Positions 24,482-39,000 of a DNA stretch of 64,000 bases are shown here, piece after piece. Numbering within the stretch: position 1 is the first letter of the stretch; every line of letters begins with the position of its first letter. Location: NCBI GenBank assembly GCA_947846985.1, contig CANTUZ010000005.1, positions 3,844,001-3,908,000 of the forward strand. The letters run 5' to 3'. Under the pieces are notes generated by a model that had not been told where the DNA came from, did not search any database, and worked only from the letters and a program-made list of their open reading frames with translations. A program made the translations under genes and the position numbers. This DNA comes from Fratercula arctica (lineage: Eukaryota > Chordata > Aves > Charadriiformes > Alcidae).

Positions 24482-27400
24482 TCAAACTATTTTTATAATG
24501 GTACTTGAGAAATTTATGAATGGGATTCTGTGATGTGGTTGCCCGAAATAGCAAAGATTTGGACAGGATGACCCAGGAGTTCCTGAAAGCAGCTGGCACG
24601 GAGGCCATGCACGCACAGAGGGTTTCCCACTGTTTCCTTTCCCCTCCTGTAATGTGGACTCTTCCCTCTGAGTTACAAACAAATTTCCGCATTAACACAG
24701 GGAACCTCAGAATAGGACAAGGATAATGAATATTCCACCACAAACAACAATTCTACCCAGAAGCCCAAACCCCGTTTGCCAAATGCCTCTCTTCCACCAC
24801 TTTCTTCTAAGACATGTTTTCTTGGATTTCTTCTCATTTTTGCTGCTCTCCTCTCAGCTTTAGGCTGTATGATACAGACTTGTCGTACAAAAAAATGCCT
24901 GAAGCTGGGTAGAGTACTCCAGGTCAGGCTTTTCCAGCCTCGAGCAGAATTACTAGATGATCTATTGCATACACCAACATGTTCCCTACAACATAAGATA
25001 TTGTGGATTTATGTTTAGTTTATGAGTCCTAGACCCTTTGCTGAGGAACTGCTATTTAACCAGCTAATTATTCTTACCCAGATGGAGTATTTTGCACTTG
25101 TCTGGTTCTCATCCCAAGCCATGCGAGCACATCCTTTTCCAGGAAGATAAGCAACAACAAGTCTGATTTAACAATGCAAGATTTAAGGCTGCTAGTCCCA
25201 GATCCAAAACTCCACACAGTCGCATAACACAAAACGCTGAAGGGTAAATACACTCACTTCATTGGTTCAAGTTTCAAGAAACTTCTGGTGGGGCAATTTA
25301 GCATCAGCAGGCTTTATTTTAGATCGATGATCCACTGTCCTGCCACGGCCAACCTAAAGGTGGCATAGAGGAATAGAGCTTATTTGGGTGCTTTGAGGAA
25401 TTGGATAGAAAGGCAAACTATATGTGCCCATAACTCAAAGAAAACCAAACCAGTCCTTTTGAGTGACCCGACAGTACACAAATCTGATATGTAAAATTGT
25501 GGAATCAGGGCAAAAGTTTCTTTTTGCCTTAGTAAAACTTAGCTTCATAGATACTGCGTGAGATTCTTCTCTGTAAACACCACAGCATGTCTGACACAAG
25601 ATCAGAAAGAGAACTTACGGTAACACTTACACTAATTGCGCTGAAATACAATCAGCGCTCCAGAACAGATAATAATGAGAAATGAACACTGAAGGAAACT
25701 TTGATGTACTTCTTAGATAACTGCGGTACTTTAAAACTGGACTCAGTTCAAACATTTAAACCATCTCAGACTGAGATCTAGGTTTCAGATTGAGAATGTG
25801 TTGATGCACAAGTAGATTTTAAAATAAATACGTGGTGGAGCAGAACACAAACATGGATTTAAAAAAAAAGAAAAACCCAAACCGATCCTCTCCAGTTAAA
25901 ACTCCTCTGTTCAAACATCTTTAAGAACACTTCTCCTTCACGTAAGCTAAACCCAAATGCAAAATTTTACTGAAGTAATTCTTAATAATCAGTTTGCAGC
26001 CTGGATTGGCCGAGATGCGTGTTGACTCAGTGCAATTTGAGTCGTGGGTACAACCCACGCGAGGTCCTGCCCTGACCACTCGACTGCAAAGGCCTTCTTT
26101 ATAAAGAAACTGAAAATAACACTAAGGGCAAAGCACGTCAATCCCGATGGAGGAAAACACAAACTTGTGCATATTTAAACAGGCCATTTCTCTTGCTAAT
26201 GCCAAGTGAAGATCTCTCAGGCTAGATAGGTCTGACTAACTCGTAGGACCAAGTTGCAAAGGTATTTCCAAAAGCATCACTGTTCCAGTAGTGACAAGGA
26301 TGAGGAATAACAACACAAAGAAAAAGGACAGAAACTTGGAGTCATTCAAGCTTCTCTAAACTTACCATTTTTTCTTGTACTTCCACATAGCAGTAAAATA
26401 TTTTTCTATAACATCCTTCATCAGAAAGTCCCTTGAGACAAAATTAAAAGACATCTTAAGTTTTTCTAAGACTGCAACAGCATGAAATAAGTGAACACAA
26501 AGGCCACCACAGGGGGTTGCGGGTGGGTGGGTGGATAAAAATCCAACAGCAACAGCCATCAATTCCTCCATTCACACAACAATGTCCGTGCAATACACTT
26601 CATTTTCACTCTCTGCAGCCAAGCCACAGAAGGTGGATTTTCTCACTACCATGATGCGACTTTGATGGCCTCTGGTGTCACGAAAAAACCCGTACAATAA
26701 TCTTCAGTATATCACGAAAATTCTGAAAATGGTATTAACAACACAAAATAATTTCCCCTCACACTTCCCATCTACATTTCCTGTATTCTGAAGTTCAAAA
26801 TTCCTATGAAAGCCCCAGCTGGGGGGGGCATGGAGAGCACAACTGGACCATGTCCATGAGCTCCACAAAAACTGACCGTAAAGATTAATTTTTGAAATAC
26901 CCTATACATAAACTACAAACTGGTGTGCAGTGTCAGGATTACCCTTCATGAACAATACATGCCAGCGCCTACTGGACTGTTTATGAAATTTGCCACTATA
27001 TTTAAACACTACAGAGCATGGAGAAGAGCCCGTCCTGCTCACCCATGACCAAGAGTGGTTTTAATTACATTGCTGAAGAGAGACTAGCAGCTGCGGGGAC
27101 GGCGTAACACAGGAGCAGACCCAGTCTTTTGAAGGGGACTACTCATATGCCCTAAGTTACATACGTGCTCCCTGAACTACAGCTTTTCAAAGTTAAGCAA
27201 ATTAACCAGCAGCTCTCATTAACGCAGCCAACCTCAAGGACATTTGAAACGAGAGCACGGAGTGGGGCATCAAAGGGGAGACAGGGCGCCCTCAGCTGCA
27301 AGTATGCATGGGCTTACTGCCACCAAAATGTCCCGACACGCTTCCATCGTGTTATTTTCAAAGCAGCTGCTGCCCACTGGCACTGCCGAAGTGTTTAATT

Positions 27401-30054
27401 ACATGGAGTAAGCGTTGCAAGCCCACTGCCGCTCCTGCCCGCGCGCTGAGCCATCAGCACGGCCACCAAGATGGGCACCCTCTCGCCCCAGGTGACAGGA
27501 CGCAGACCACAGCCGTCACCTGCAAGGTGGGTCCTTCCCAGCACCTATGTAACTTATTTATGTTGGAGTCCATCCCTTGATCCCATGAAGCCTTGGTGCC
27601 TATCTTCCAATGCAACGTTCCTGAAGCCACCCAAACAAGCAGAGTAAGAAACCTGAACGCGTACCACTATGAACGTTGGTTTAACAGGCCCTTTCCTTAA
27701 GAGGCAAAGGAATCAGTTCTTATTTTATTTTCAGGGTGCAACAGCAGCTGGTACCAAGGAAAACAGAGGTGGAAATACTTTTCTAAAGCCCTTTCCAAAA
27801 CATTTCACATCTACACACTGGATGATGGACCATGTCCACACGCTGCGCGATGCTGGGAGCAGACGAGGGATTTCACATTTCAGAAACAGTCAGGAGCCAA
27901 AACATTTTCCAGCGAAGGGTCAGCCCCTGTTTCCTTCAATTACCTGCCTCCTGGGGCTGAGTTACAGCGAGTGGGAAAACACTAATACGAGGGCTTAGAA
28001 ATTCTACAGTTCGTAACTCTTAGGGTCCAAATTCATTGTTTGAACGCATAAATCTGCCGAGACAACATGCACCTTCCCCTCTTCCCTAACTAAAAGGTTC
28101 CTGGGTCCCATGCTGCAAACTCCAAGGCAGCAAGCAAGTCCTGCTCCCACGGCGGTTTTAAAGAAAAGAAATAATAGCCTCCTATGTTTATAATTATAGC
28201 TTTAATAACATTCTACCCCCTTTCTAATTTTTCTTTCAGGCTCCCTTTTTGGCCTCTCCTCAGTGACAGCCTCTCGCAGACGCTTCCAAACTGTAACGCG
28301 TACTTTGGTGGCTATCAGTTTCACTTACTCCAGACAGATTTTAACTTGATGGTTGCCCCCCCCCCAGAAAACAGAAAAAGAAAATCTAACAGTCTACAAG
28401 TTATTCTCTCATGAAGCATCATAAAGAAAATTTAAAGGATGAGCTTCTCTTCAGTGCTCTCAGAAAGGTTTAGTACAGCAGCAGGTTTTACACATCCACG
28501 TACAAACCCATCTCTTTACTTTTATCTGGACTTTTTGATTGGGTTTAAGTTTTACATGCATCAAGTAAGGAATGACAAGATCATCGTTTCAAGCTGTAAC
28601 ACTATTACGTAAATTAGGGTGGGAAGAAATAGCGCTACCAAGTCCAAGGAAAGGTGAAGGCTGCATGTAGCAGACTCATAAATGATGAGTGTTTAAGCAA
28701 GAGAATGGTGAGAACGGAGCAAAATCTCCTCAAAACAGTGAGAAGGTTGATCCGTAGGGGCTGTCCACATCACTCTGATGAGCTGAAGCTGGTATTGCTG
28801 TAAGGTCCCTGCTTCTACAACCACGGACAGTGGAAAGCCAAACACTTTATTGATGCAAGTTCATAATTGTACTGTATAAATCCAGTAACGCAAGAAGGAT
28901 CTTTTCCTCTTTCTTTTAACAAAGAGCTCCTTGATCCTATGCTGCACATCCCCGCTGCTGTAAAACATCACTAAAATACAGAAAACACAAAGTGAAACAC
29001 TTGCTCATGCAAACTTTGGCAAACGCTCGCTACAAGACACCAACAGATGCAAAGAGCTTATAGGATTCAAGTAGGGCTCTGACACGTTTTACAAAAACAG
29101 CCTTTCAAACATCACTTTACCAACCAACCTGGAACTCAGATGTTTTGAGCCTGAAAGAAAATTCTTCAGGGGCAAATTATCCTCTTTCTGTGTGGGCTAA
29201 GACTTCTTGCCCCGTTCTTGAAGGAGGCTGTGGGACACACCTGGAGGCAGACTGTGACTTGGGGGAGCACCAGCCTACAGGAACCCACTGGTTTGCCACC
29301 ACGAATTCCTGTGCCCTTCCAATTTGGTGAGTAAATATTCCAATGCCTCATCTATCGATTGTGCCACAGATGTGTTAACAAATCAGCCTGTGCACGATGG
29401 GAAGCTAGAAAAGACAGAACATCACCCAGATTTATCCACTTTCAAGATCTTTAAAAAAAAAAATAAAAATCTCCTTCCTCCCAGGTGCAGCCTGTCTGGA
29501 CAGCCCTTATGCTCCCACGTTGGTCCCAAGAGGACTCTTGTGTTTCTTCTGGTCCCGAATGCTCGATCCCAGCGCGCCAGCCCCAGGAGCACAGCTGCCT
29601 GGCTCTGCCTGTGACTCACCGCTCCTCCCCGGTGCCCTCCGACCGTGGGAAGCGATGGGAGACGAGGGCACTCAGCGCCTCTCGGGGTGCTCAGCCTCGG
29701 GACGTGCTCGGTGCTGTGGGAGCGTCGCTGGAAGCAGAGAGACAGCAAAGCCCCGGCTGCCTTCATCGAGCACGCTCAGGCACCGGTGAACAAACAAATG
29801 GTTTCTTTTTTGGAGACCCCGATATTTAAATCTCCTTTCAGTCACGAGTACTGTTCTGATAATCTACTTTTTTTACAAATATGATCTGCCATTGAACAAC
29901 CATACGGTTTGGGAGCCTGCTCAGTCACGGCAAGGAAGGTTTGGGGCTTGCAGGGACCTGAGGGCTGGGACTGACCTCCACCAGCACCGCTCTGCGCAGG
30001 AGTACTCACCAATACTCCCGCGTGCTCGCCTGACCAAACAACAACGTGCTTGCA

Positions 30055-30097
30055 GAAAGAAAAAGAAAAAAAGAAAAAAAAAAAAAGGAAAAAAGTA
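30055..30097. repeat. Purine-rich (A/G) tract
   Basis: A nearly pure A/G stretch with GAAAAA units in ANO1 intron 1. A further A20 run lies at 30393-30412. Confidence 0.85.
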
Positions 30098-33000
30098 GTA
30101 GTATTCCACGTGAACCTTGGGGACAGCTTGGGAGCATCATCTCTTCCTGCAGATGGAGATCCTGTAGCCCCCGAGCTCCCGCCCGGCTCCGGGGGTGCAG
30201 CACGTGGGATGGGAGTGGGGGGCATGGCTCCCATAGCCAAGGAACTGACACTCCAACAGCACCCAGCTGCTCTCTGCAGCCATTGCTTCCTTCCCCAAAA
30301 TAACCAGCTACTTACCCCAAATCCTCAAACTTAACAAAGAGCTGGGGCAGTAGTTTTTTGGTATGAAAAAGGGAAAGTATCCAGAAAAAATGAAAAAAAA
30401 AAAAAAAAAAAAGAAGAAAGAACAGACACAAAATTAAACAATTCTACCTTAAAATAAACTCTGCAGTATTATCTGTCTCTTGTCAAAAGTTATTAGGGAA
30501 TAAAAGTGACAGACTGTCTAGTAAGGTACATCCCATGTCCAAGTGACGTACCTAAAACTTGTCAGAGATTTCCCTCTGTTGATGTGTCTGCTTATCCTTA
30601 GTGCCCACACGTGTTACACTGCTGTATATTCTTGTACGGTGGAAGCGCTTGATTTATTTGTTGAAGGGAAAGAACAGTTTTTTCCCACCTAATTTTACTC
30701 TTCTGATGCAACAGGTCTTTGTCTGTTCCTCACGTAAACCAGAAAAGTCCTTGACTAAAACCAGACTCCACATAATTATTTTTCCTTAAAAATAAAGTCA
30801 ATAAAACTGGCAAATGTGAACAAAAATGGAACTGATCTATCAAAGAACCGTAAACGGATTTTCCTTCCCTGCACATTCTTCACATTAAGAAATCACTACT
30901 GGTCAATATTAAAACCAGACAAATTACGTGGTGCTTTGTTAAAAGACAGGATAAAACAACTCATGTGGACAAGTTACAGGAATGGATAAACGAGATGTTG
31001 CCTCAGTCCAGACAGCGATTAGCTTTTGGGAACTCGGTGTCTGCTCTCCAGCCTTCGCTGAGTGTCGCAAGTAGGGTCTCTGTATAACGTATCAAATCAA
31101 AACTGAAAAACCAGCCTCGGCCAACCTTGGGGGTTGTTTGAAAACTGGAGTTCAGCCTCAGCTTTGATGTGGTTGTGGACTGGGTGCATTCCCATGAAGT
31201 TTTAATTCTTATTAAAGCTGCAGAAAGGTAGTGCAAGGACACTAGGAGAGTTCAGGAGAAGAGTTCTGTCGTGGGGGGAATACGGAAAGGGTTTTCTATG
31301 TGGTGGCAACATACGGTGTAACCAAAAACATTCTAAGAGATTAAAAAATACCCACAGTTAAATATCTGTATTTTTTTCTTAGAAGAAACTTTAGATTAAA
31401 ATTAAACCAAGCAAATAAAGCGAGCTACAGCTATTGAAATAGAAAGTGTACGGATAATGGGAAGGAGAAAAGAGCAAGAGAAACGCTTCACACCGAAAAG
31501 CGCACCCCGCAGGTGCAATTACACCGGAGTTTAAGTGAGTCTAAGCCAGTGCAAGTTGTGTCTCAGGAACCTGCCTCCACCACGTCAGCTTGACGGACGG
31601 AGAGGGAGATCTTATCCATTTAACCCTGGTAGAAGCAGCTTAAGCACAAAATTTCCTTTTATGTCTTCATCTATTTGTTGTGGGGGAACATTTGAAACTC
31701 TCTTTTCCATACTGCGAATGCCTGCTTTTATTTTCGTTTAACTTAATGCAACTTGAGCGTAGTGAAGGAAACCCAACAACAGCGAAGCATTTCTTACCCA
31801 GCGCTGGGACGAATCCATAGCCTGGGGTACCGGGACACCCTGCCTTCCTACACTGCTCCTCAGACTATCCCAACACCAACACAACATTGCTCCACAGGAC
31901 GGCATCATCCAGTTTTAGAGTTGCTATTGAGTCAACCAGAAGAGAAAAGTGGCTTCCGATTACAAAGAAAAATCTCTGGCCAAAGGTAGTGCAGGAGGTA
32001 GTTCATGGCTAAACCCTAAGAAACCCCATGGTCACAGAGGGTTTCAACTCTTAATATGGTTTAGATTAAAATCCTATCTGCCTCTACAACTTCGATGAAA
32101 TTTTTGTTTTCTGCGTCAAGGACGAAAGCAATGAACTAAAACAAAGAACTTGACACATACAGTCTCCAACATACAAACAACTGACTGTTTCCATAGAAAA
32201 TCAGGGAACAGAGAAACTGAAGTAACTCTAAAAAAATGAATTCCTAATTTTGTAATAAAGGCCACATGGTCCGCTCAAGTAAGCGCAGAACCGGAGAGGC
32301 AGAACTGATTAGTTTTAACCCAAGACCACTACTGATTTCATCTGCGACTACGTGCATTTCTTCATCTCAGGACACGTCCCGGTGTCTTGGTCAATGGGAA
32401 CCACAGGGCTCATCGTATTACTTAGCAGAGCATTAGGGGAATTAATTATTGAGCACATAATCAAATCAAACAGTGAATGAACTTACTCCAAAGTAGGAGT
32501 TCATGAAAAACACAGAGCAAAAATGGCACCGTTGCCCGAATTTTTGTGGTTCAATTTGAGTCTCTTATCTGTACTCACTGGAACAATTTTGGCCTGGGTT
32601 GCACACAAACTTATTTTGTACACCAAATCTGAATACAGTTCAACAAAGCAGAAAATTAGCAGAAATGCCATTGGGCAGTTAGTTATTACAAACACCTTTT
32701 GTGAGATTTTATCACCATTACATCAGACTCTGGATTCTGCCCTAATTTGGTAATAAACCGAAATTCTGAACCCCATCTTACAAATACCACAAACCCAAAC
32801 TCGCCCTTGCCTCCGCTGGCCATCATTATTAACAAAAAGTCACTGAACAATAATGCTGGCATTGTAAATTCACGCGAGGAATAGTACTTGCAAAGGTTTC
32901 GGATGCGAGCTGAAAACCCATTGAGTTAAGAATATTTTATTGTGGAAAAGGATGTGGAAACAGAAAATAAGTTTAAATGATAAAGAGACCTGAATAGAAA

Positions 33001-36000
33001 CCCCACGGTTATAAATGGAACAGTTGCTGTAAGCAGATAGTTCTGTACATCCACATCTGTTCCAGTTCAAAGCAGTTCATGTGAACCAGGGGAAGAAACT
33101 ATTTTTTCCTTTAGCTTCGCCGCTGCAAACCTATCTTCTCTCAGGCCAGGGCAGGGAGTAGGAAGAGGGAGAAACCACCATCGGTCTACTGGCACAACCC
33201 AAATTTCAACGAGATGGGGCTGCCACTGACATCTCTTCCTGCCTTTCCCCATCTCCCCCTCTCCCCTCAACATTAAAACACATTTAGAAGAGAGCGGCAA
33301 CATTTGCTAATACTTACGGCAATTACAGTTGTTTGTTTTCGCTAAACCCGAGGCATCTGTAGCTTAACAAAAACTCTGGTTTTGTTGCTTTACTCACAGA
33401 TAGTTTCTGTTTCACAACTGTCCCTTCTGGGGCCACTTTGATGATAACGTGGGAAAAGCAGGCAGAACAGCCAAACAGGGAAATAAATATATAAAAATAA
33501 CGAGGCTGCTCCAGGACTCATTCAGGTTCCAGAGGAGCTCAAATCTCCTGCCCGTGGACAGCTGAAACACTTTCCCTACCCAGTTCAGCCTCCGTTTCTG
33601 TAATACCTTCTTTTCTCCTCCTTTTGAATCTTAAAAATAAAATTGAAAAGGCAAGCAGCTGCAAAGAGGATGTGGTGCAAAGAAATAGAAAAAGCAACAG
33701 TATCAAACTTGGGAAAGGGTAAAAGCTGAAATTAGCTCCGGTTATGAGAAATCTTTATTTTCCTATTTATATTATTAAATGACAGCACATATACACCCTT
33801 TACCCAGTGCATGAGATTTAAACGCTTTTTTTTTTTCCACATCAGGTTGTTCATCCCGAGGTTGAAATACGTTTGCTAGGGTCCCTGATTTTATTTGCCA
33901 CCTGCAAAACATGAAAGCTTCCCGCAACCGAGTCTCCGTAGGCAGCTCCTGCTGCTGACGGACAATGTGCTCGAGTCAGTCAATACAGAGTAATTGCTGG
34001 ACTGAAATCAATCGCAGGCTCCCAGGAACTGCTTTGACTGGATTTTACTTTAAAGATTTAGTGCCACGACTGGTGAGACGCTGAACTCCTCAATTACCAT
34101 TAGACATGTGCTTCGCTTCCAAAATTAAGATGGATGGCAAAATCTCCGCTGAATTCCAGAGCGGAGGTTCGCGAGAAGCCACCTGAAACGCAAAAATCCT
34201 CCACTTCAGCTCCGTAGTTCTTAAAACCCCTCAGACAGATGCATGAATAAAGGGTCAGGACTGTATTGTGAAATACTGTTCGTGTGTGGTGCAGAAAATG
34301 CTGTGCAGGGTGGGAAGCGTGCTGCAGGTTTCCCTTGAAAACAGAGGCACGGAACCCGTCGGGACACGCGGGAGGGTCTCGGGCTCAGCTGCCCACTTCC
34401 CACCCAAACCAGGGCTATTCCTGTGCTTAAGTGCTTTACTGGACGAGGGCCAGAGGGCGCAGCAAATCGCAGGATACAGCCCCAATGAGCTATTTTGAGA
34501 AAATATACTGAAGAGAAAGAGAAAAGGGAAAGCTTTCGTTAATTTATATTATCAAGACAACAAGAATCTTGTTTTGGAAACAAGAATCTGGCTCTTTTAA
34601 CCGAAAGCTTGTTAGCAAAACGCTGCAAGGAGAAAGTTTAAAGATTACATTCATTCATCTGCCATTTAGAAACTATTGGTTTTAAAAAGCTTAGATTTGA
34701 TTTACATGCCTCTGGTTTGTAACAGAATGTTTAAAATCTGAACCAAAACCTGTTTCTGCTCTTCCCCTGGTAATTAGTTTGTGGTCTTTATTATCCCACT
34801 ACTCGGTTATATTGTCAGATGAACTTAAATGGTTAAGATAATTAAAAATACTCTATCGCAACACACACAAGTCCTTACAGCAGTGCAAGAAGGGTACCGG
34901 TGAGCACAATTTCTCTTGCAGTCAATGACCTGTCATTACTCAGAGCCTGTTTGAGAGACCAGATTCCTTCTCAAATGAAAATGATCAGCTGTAATTTTTA
35001 AAACGTAAGCTATTTCATTTAGGCCAGATTTTCCAGGGTGATGACACTCAGCAGTACCCTGCAAAGTAAAGAGCAGAGTGAATAAGCACAGCCTGACAGT
35101 CTCAACTCCATTTCTTAACTAAGGAGCACCTAGAACAATTTTACCCTTAACAATTTTTAATTTGGGACAGATAACACACCGCTCTGCTTCTTCCACTCTC
35201 TCCTACACACTGCATGTGGGCGTATCCTGGACAAATATGAACTTCTCTCAGCTGAATCCATTTCAGGTGAACTGAAATGACAATCCTTGTTTTCTGTGAC
35301 CCGTCAAACTCATAAATTCAACACCTCTGTTCTTGCCATGTAACAAAAGTTCTGCAACAGCAAACGAATGCGATGCAAAAGCAGTTGATGGGCTCTGCCA
35401 ACAGCTCACTAAAGTTTATGAAGTCCTTTAAGATCAGTGGGTAAAGAAATAGTTTGGACTTCTAACGCATGTACGAAAGGGCTAGAATGGGATTTCTGTG
35501 TTCAGCCTTTGCCTCTCAACCCGGCTAACCCTGAGCTAAAGGAGGATCTCCTGCACGTCCTTGTGCATAATTGTTCAGAAACAGGATCTCTTCCTACTCC
35601 AAGAGCCCAAACATCATCTTACATCTCAGGGAATGCGGAGTGAAATATTTCTACAAAGTGATTGAATTTGAAACACAAATCTGTAGCACAGCAATAATCG
35701 TCTCTGTTAGCTGAAGTATGTCCTCACAACGTACCTTAGGCTGTTCTCTCGTGCCTTTTAGCTGGTCTCAGCTATCTGCCAAATGGATTATTGACAGCAA
35801 TTGTAAAGATGAAGTAGCATTTCAAATCTACGCCCCTGTCGATGTCAACACGAAACCCTGGGAGACCGTTCCCAGACAAACTGACGGAGCCTGCAAACAC
35901 AACCCTGCTTGCAGTGCTGATACCCATATCCCCAGAAACGTGTGACAACAATGTATTCTGGAATATGAAACACTGTCCCTGTCTACTTATAGAAGACTTT

Positions 36001-39000
36001 CATTTAACTCACTGGAACTGCAAACATGGATCTGGGGGAAGGTTATTGTTTTTTGAAGCTTTGATTCTTTTTAATTTACTCGACATTTAGAAGTGAAGCA
36101 CAGAAAACTTCTGCCAATACCCTACAGAGCAGTTCTCAGAGAAGCATTCGCTTTCACCGGGCAATCCAACAGCAAGAACAGCTGAGGATGAAGAAAAATG
36201 AGAAAAGAAAGAAGGGAAGGAAGCAAGGCTACCCATAAAAGCAAAACCAGACATGGTGCACATAAAAATGTGAAAAACGTATGTATTGGCAAGATCAGAA
36301 AAGACGTACGGATAGTGTGTGGACGGGGAAACCTTACATTGTCTTCCACTACATACGAGGTCAAATGACACATCCCAATATACTGTACAGACTTTTAGTA
36401 GAGCTGAACTGAGTGCATTTAATCATTTGAACACATTTAATCATTATTTGAAATGGAAGTTAAGGATTACTTGATTCACGCCCTCTATACAATCAGACAT
36501 GCTGATAAAACAACTGGAATGTGTTGACACTCACTCTGCATTCTTGTGTTTGTCAGCAAGTCCGCTTCTCCCATGGGACACAAAGTCACCCTATCAGCCA
36601 TACCTGAGGTATGTGGATACGGGTATACTCCAGACAGCACAGATTCGTATTGTCCAGTATACATTACGGTGTCTTTCCTATTTAACGTATAGATGTGCTG
36701 CTTAGCAACAAAAAGAGGTACCCCCCAGATACGTTCTGGGAAAGGAAATGACGCTCAGCATGTTTTAGGTCAAATACTTCCCATGGCTAATGAGCAAACA
36801 AACGTTATGTTGCAAAGAGCATCCTTACATTTTAGTAGGCAACCACCACAGAAAGGGGACCACTTCCTGAAAACCCCCATTACACTAATTTATTTTCAGA
36901 TCTGTTTGATTCAAGTTTATGATTGGTTTGGGCGCACTATCAGCAGCATGGTTGGCTGGCTATACATCCTAGGAGACTAAAATTTGGTAAAGTATGTTGC
37001 TTGAGCTGTTAAATGAAAGTAACTGTTGCTCTGGATGTTGGCCCGACCAACCTTAGGAGTAGCATTAGAGGAATAATTAACTGGGATCTCACTTGGGTTT
37101 TATTACTTTAGTGATAAACTAACCTTAAAAACCCACTCATTTATTTATTTTTTAACTTTGCCCAGAGCTGGAAGGTCTCACCACCTTGGAAGAAGACGCA
37201 GAAAGCGGCAGCAGGTAGCCTTTCACCTCCGTGCCTCCCTCTTTCACCTGTGGGACCCCTGAGGCACAACCCCGGAGCCAGCCCTTTCCCTCCACGAGCC
37301 CCAGGCTGCAACTCCTACACCTGGCTAAAAAACTGGAAAAAGCCTGGCTCCACATCCTTACTTTGTGACTCAGGCTCATTTCTGTTTATACTCTTGTGAG
37401 CTGAAGAATGACAATGACTAGTAGCTATATAGATAAATAAAGTATATTAAGTCACAGGAAGTAAAAAGGGAAAACCATTAATTTATTTTTAGAAACCTGT
37501 TCTTGCCATTCATCAGAAAAACAACATTCAAAAGTATGCAGCAAGATGCAAGCATCTAGATGAGGTTTGCTGACCACATACCAACATTCAGACTACACAC
37601 AGAGAACCGTTTTCCTTCTTTAGGCCAGGCTCAGACTCCGTGCCAGGAACGCAGGGTACAGACAATAGTGTAGTAGTTTCCACTAGCGAACCTCAGGAAA
37701 AGGGTGCTTTCACCGCACACACTACCCCTCCTTCGACATGGTCTGCTTAGATCTATCCTTTCAGTGGTCCTACAGCCGATACCTCTCTTCGGATACATCA
37801 TGGCACCAGCTGGTACATCCCAAACTGTTCTACACAAACCTCCCATCAACAGTGTCCATACCAGGCTAAACACAAGAGAAAAGGTCTCAAGGTCTAGATC
37901 GGCTTCTCCATATAAATAGACCACGCCAATGCTAACCAAAAACAAATTGGTGATTTATTATGGAGCTGGATGCTTAACTCCACAAAACATAGCAAATGCA
38001 GTACACCCACGCATCCCTTTTCCCTCCTCTTGCTGGGTTGCCAAATACCATGCATCCATCAGTAGAAAACCTTTTCAGGACAATAGCACCGCAACATACT
38101 GAGATGAATTTAGTGGTATTTGCATAAAAGCTTCCATCTTTTGCAGTCTGCAGTAGATTCCTTCTGGGCAATCACACCACAAGCATAAAGTCATACCATA
38201 TTTTGAATCTTTGCCTGCCAGAATCTGGGGAGAATCCCAAAGCACGTTCATTGACATATCTTGCAGTACATCGTCAGCCAAGACACTACGGTACAAATGA
38301 TCAGACATAAATATAGAATAGGTTTTTCTTTGACTGTTAATGCTGCACTGGACACATTTCTGCCACTTTCCTTACTTCAACTCAGTAAAAACCTAAAACC
38401 TTTGATTGATGCTTAGCCCTGAAACTTCCACCTTAGCTCTTGTTCCTCTTGTTAAGAACAATGATAAAACTCCCCCAATATCATGTTAAAAAGAAGAGTT
38501 TTAAAATGCATTCAGAGGACTCTGCATTCCCTACTTTTATCTCTATGATGTCACTGCAGTCACTCAGTGTCTGCTCACTTGTGATATTTACTTTTTGAAA
38601 ATGTGTCCCGAATCTGCACTGGAAATGGAATTTAGTTGCCAACCTTTTCCCTTTTTTACTAACCGAGTGCTGTGAAATGTATTTCTCTCTCTCTGGACAA
38701 AATTCTTCTTCTCAGTGAACCTTACTTATCAACACCCAGATCCCTATTGCATATTCCAAGTTTGTTCTGCAAGCAGGACATCAGCTGACGTCAATGAAGA
38801 TGTACAAGAGGCAACAAATATTTGCTATGTGTTTAGAAAACAAAGTTTTTTCCCATTCTAGTATATACTCACCAAGTTTCTCCCTACACAGGATACAAAC
38901 AGAGGGACAGGTAAGACAGTAGGACCAGGAGCCAGGAATACGTAACTTATTATCACTGATGTCATGATAAAAGTTAAATAATTTATAAGATATTAAAAAA

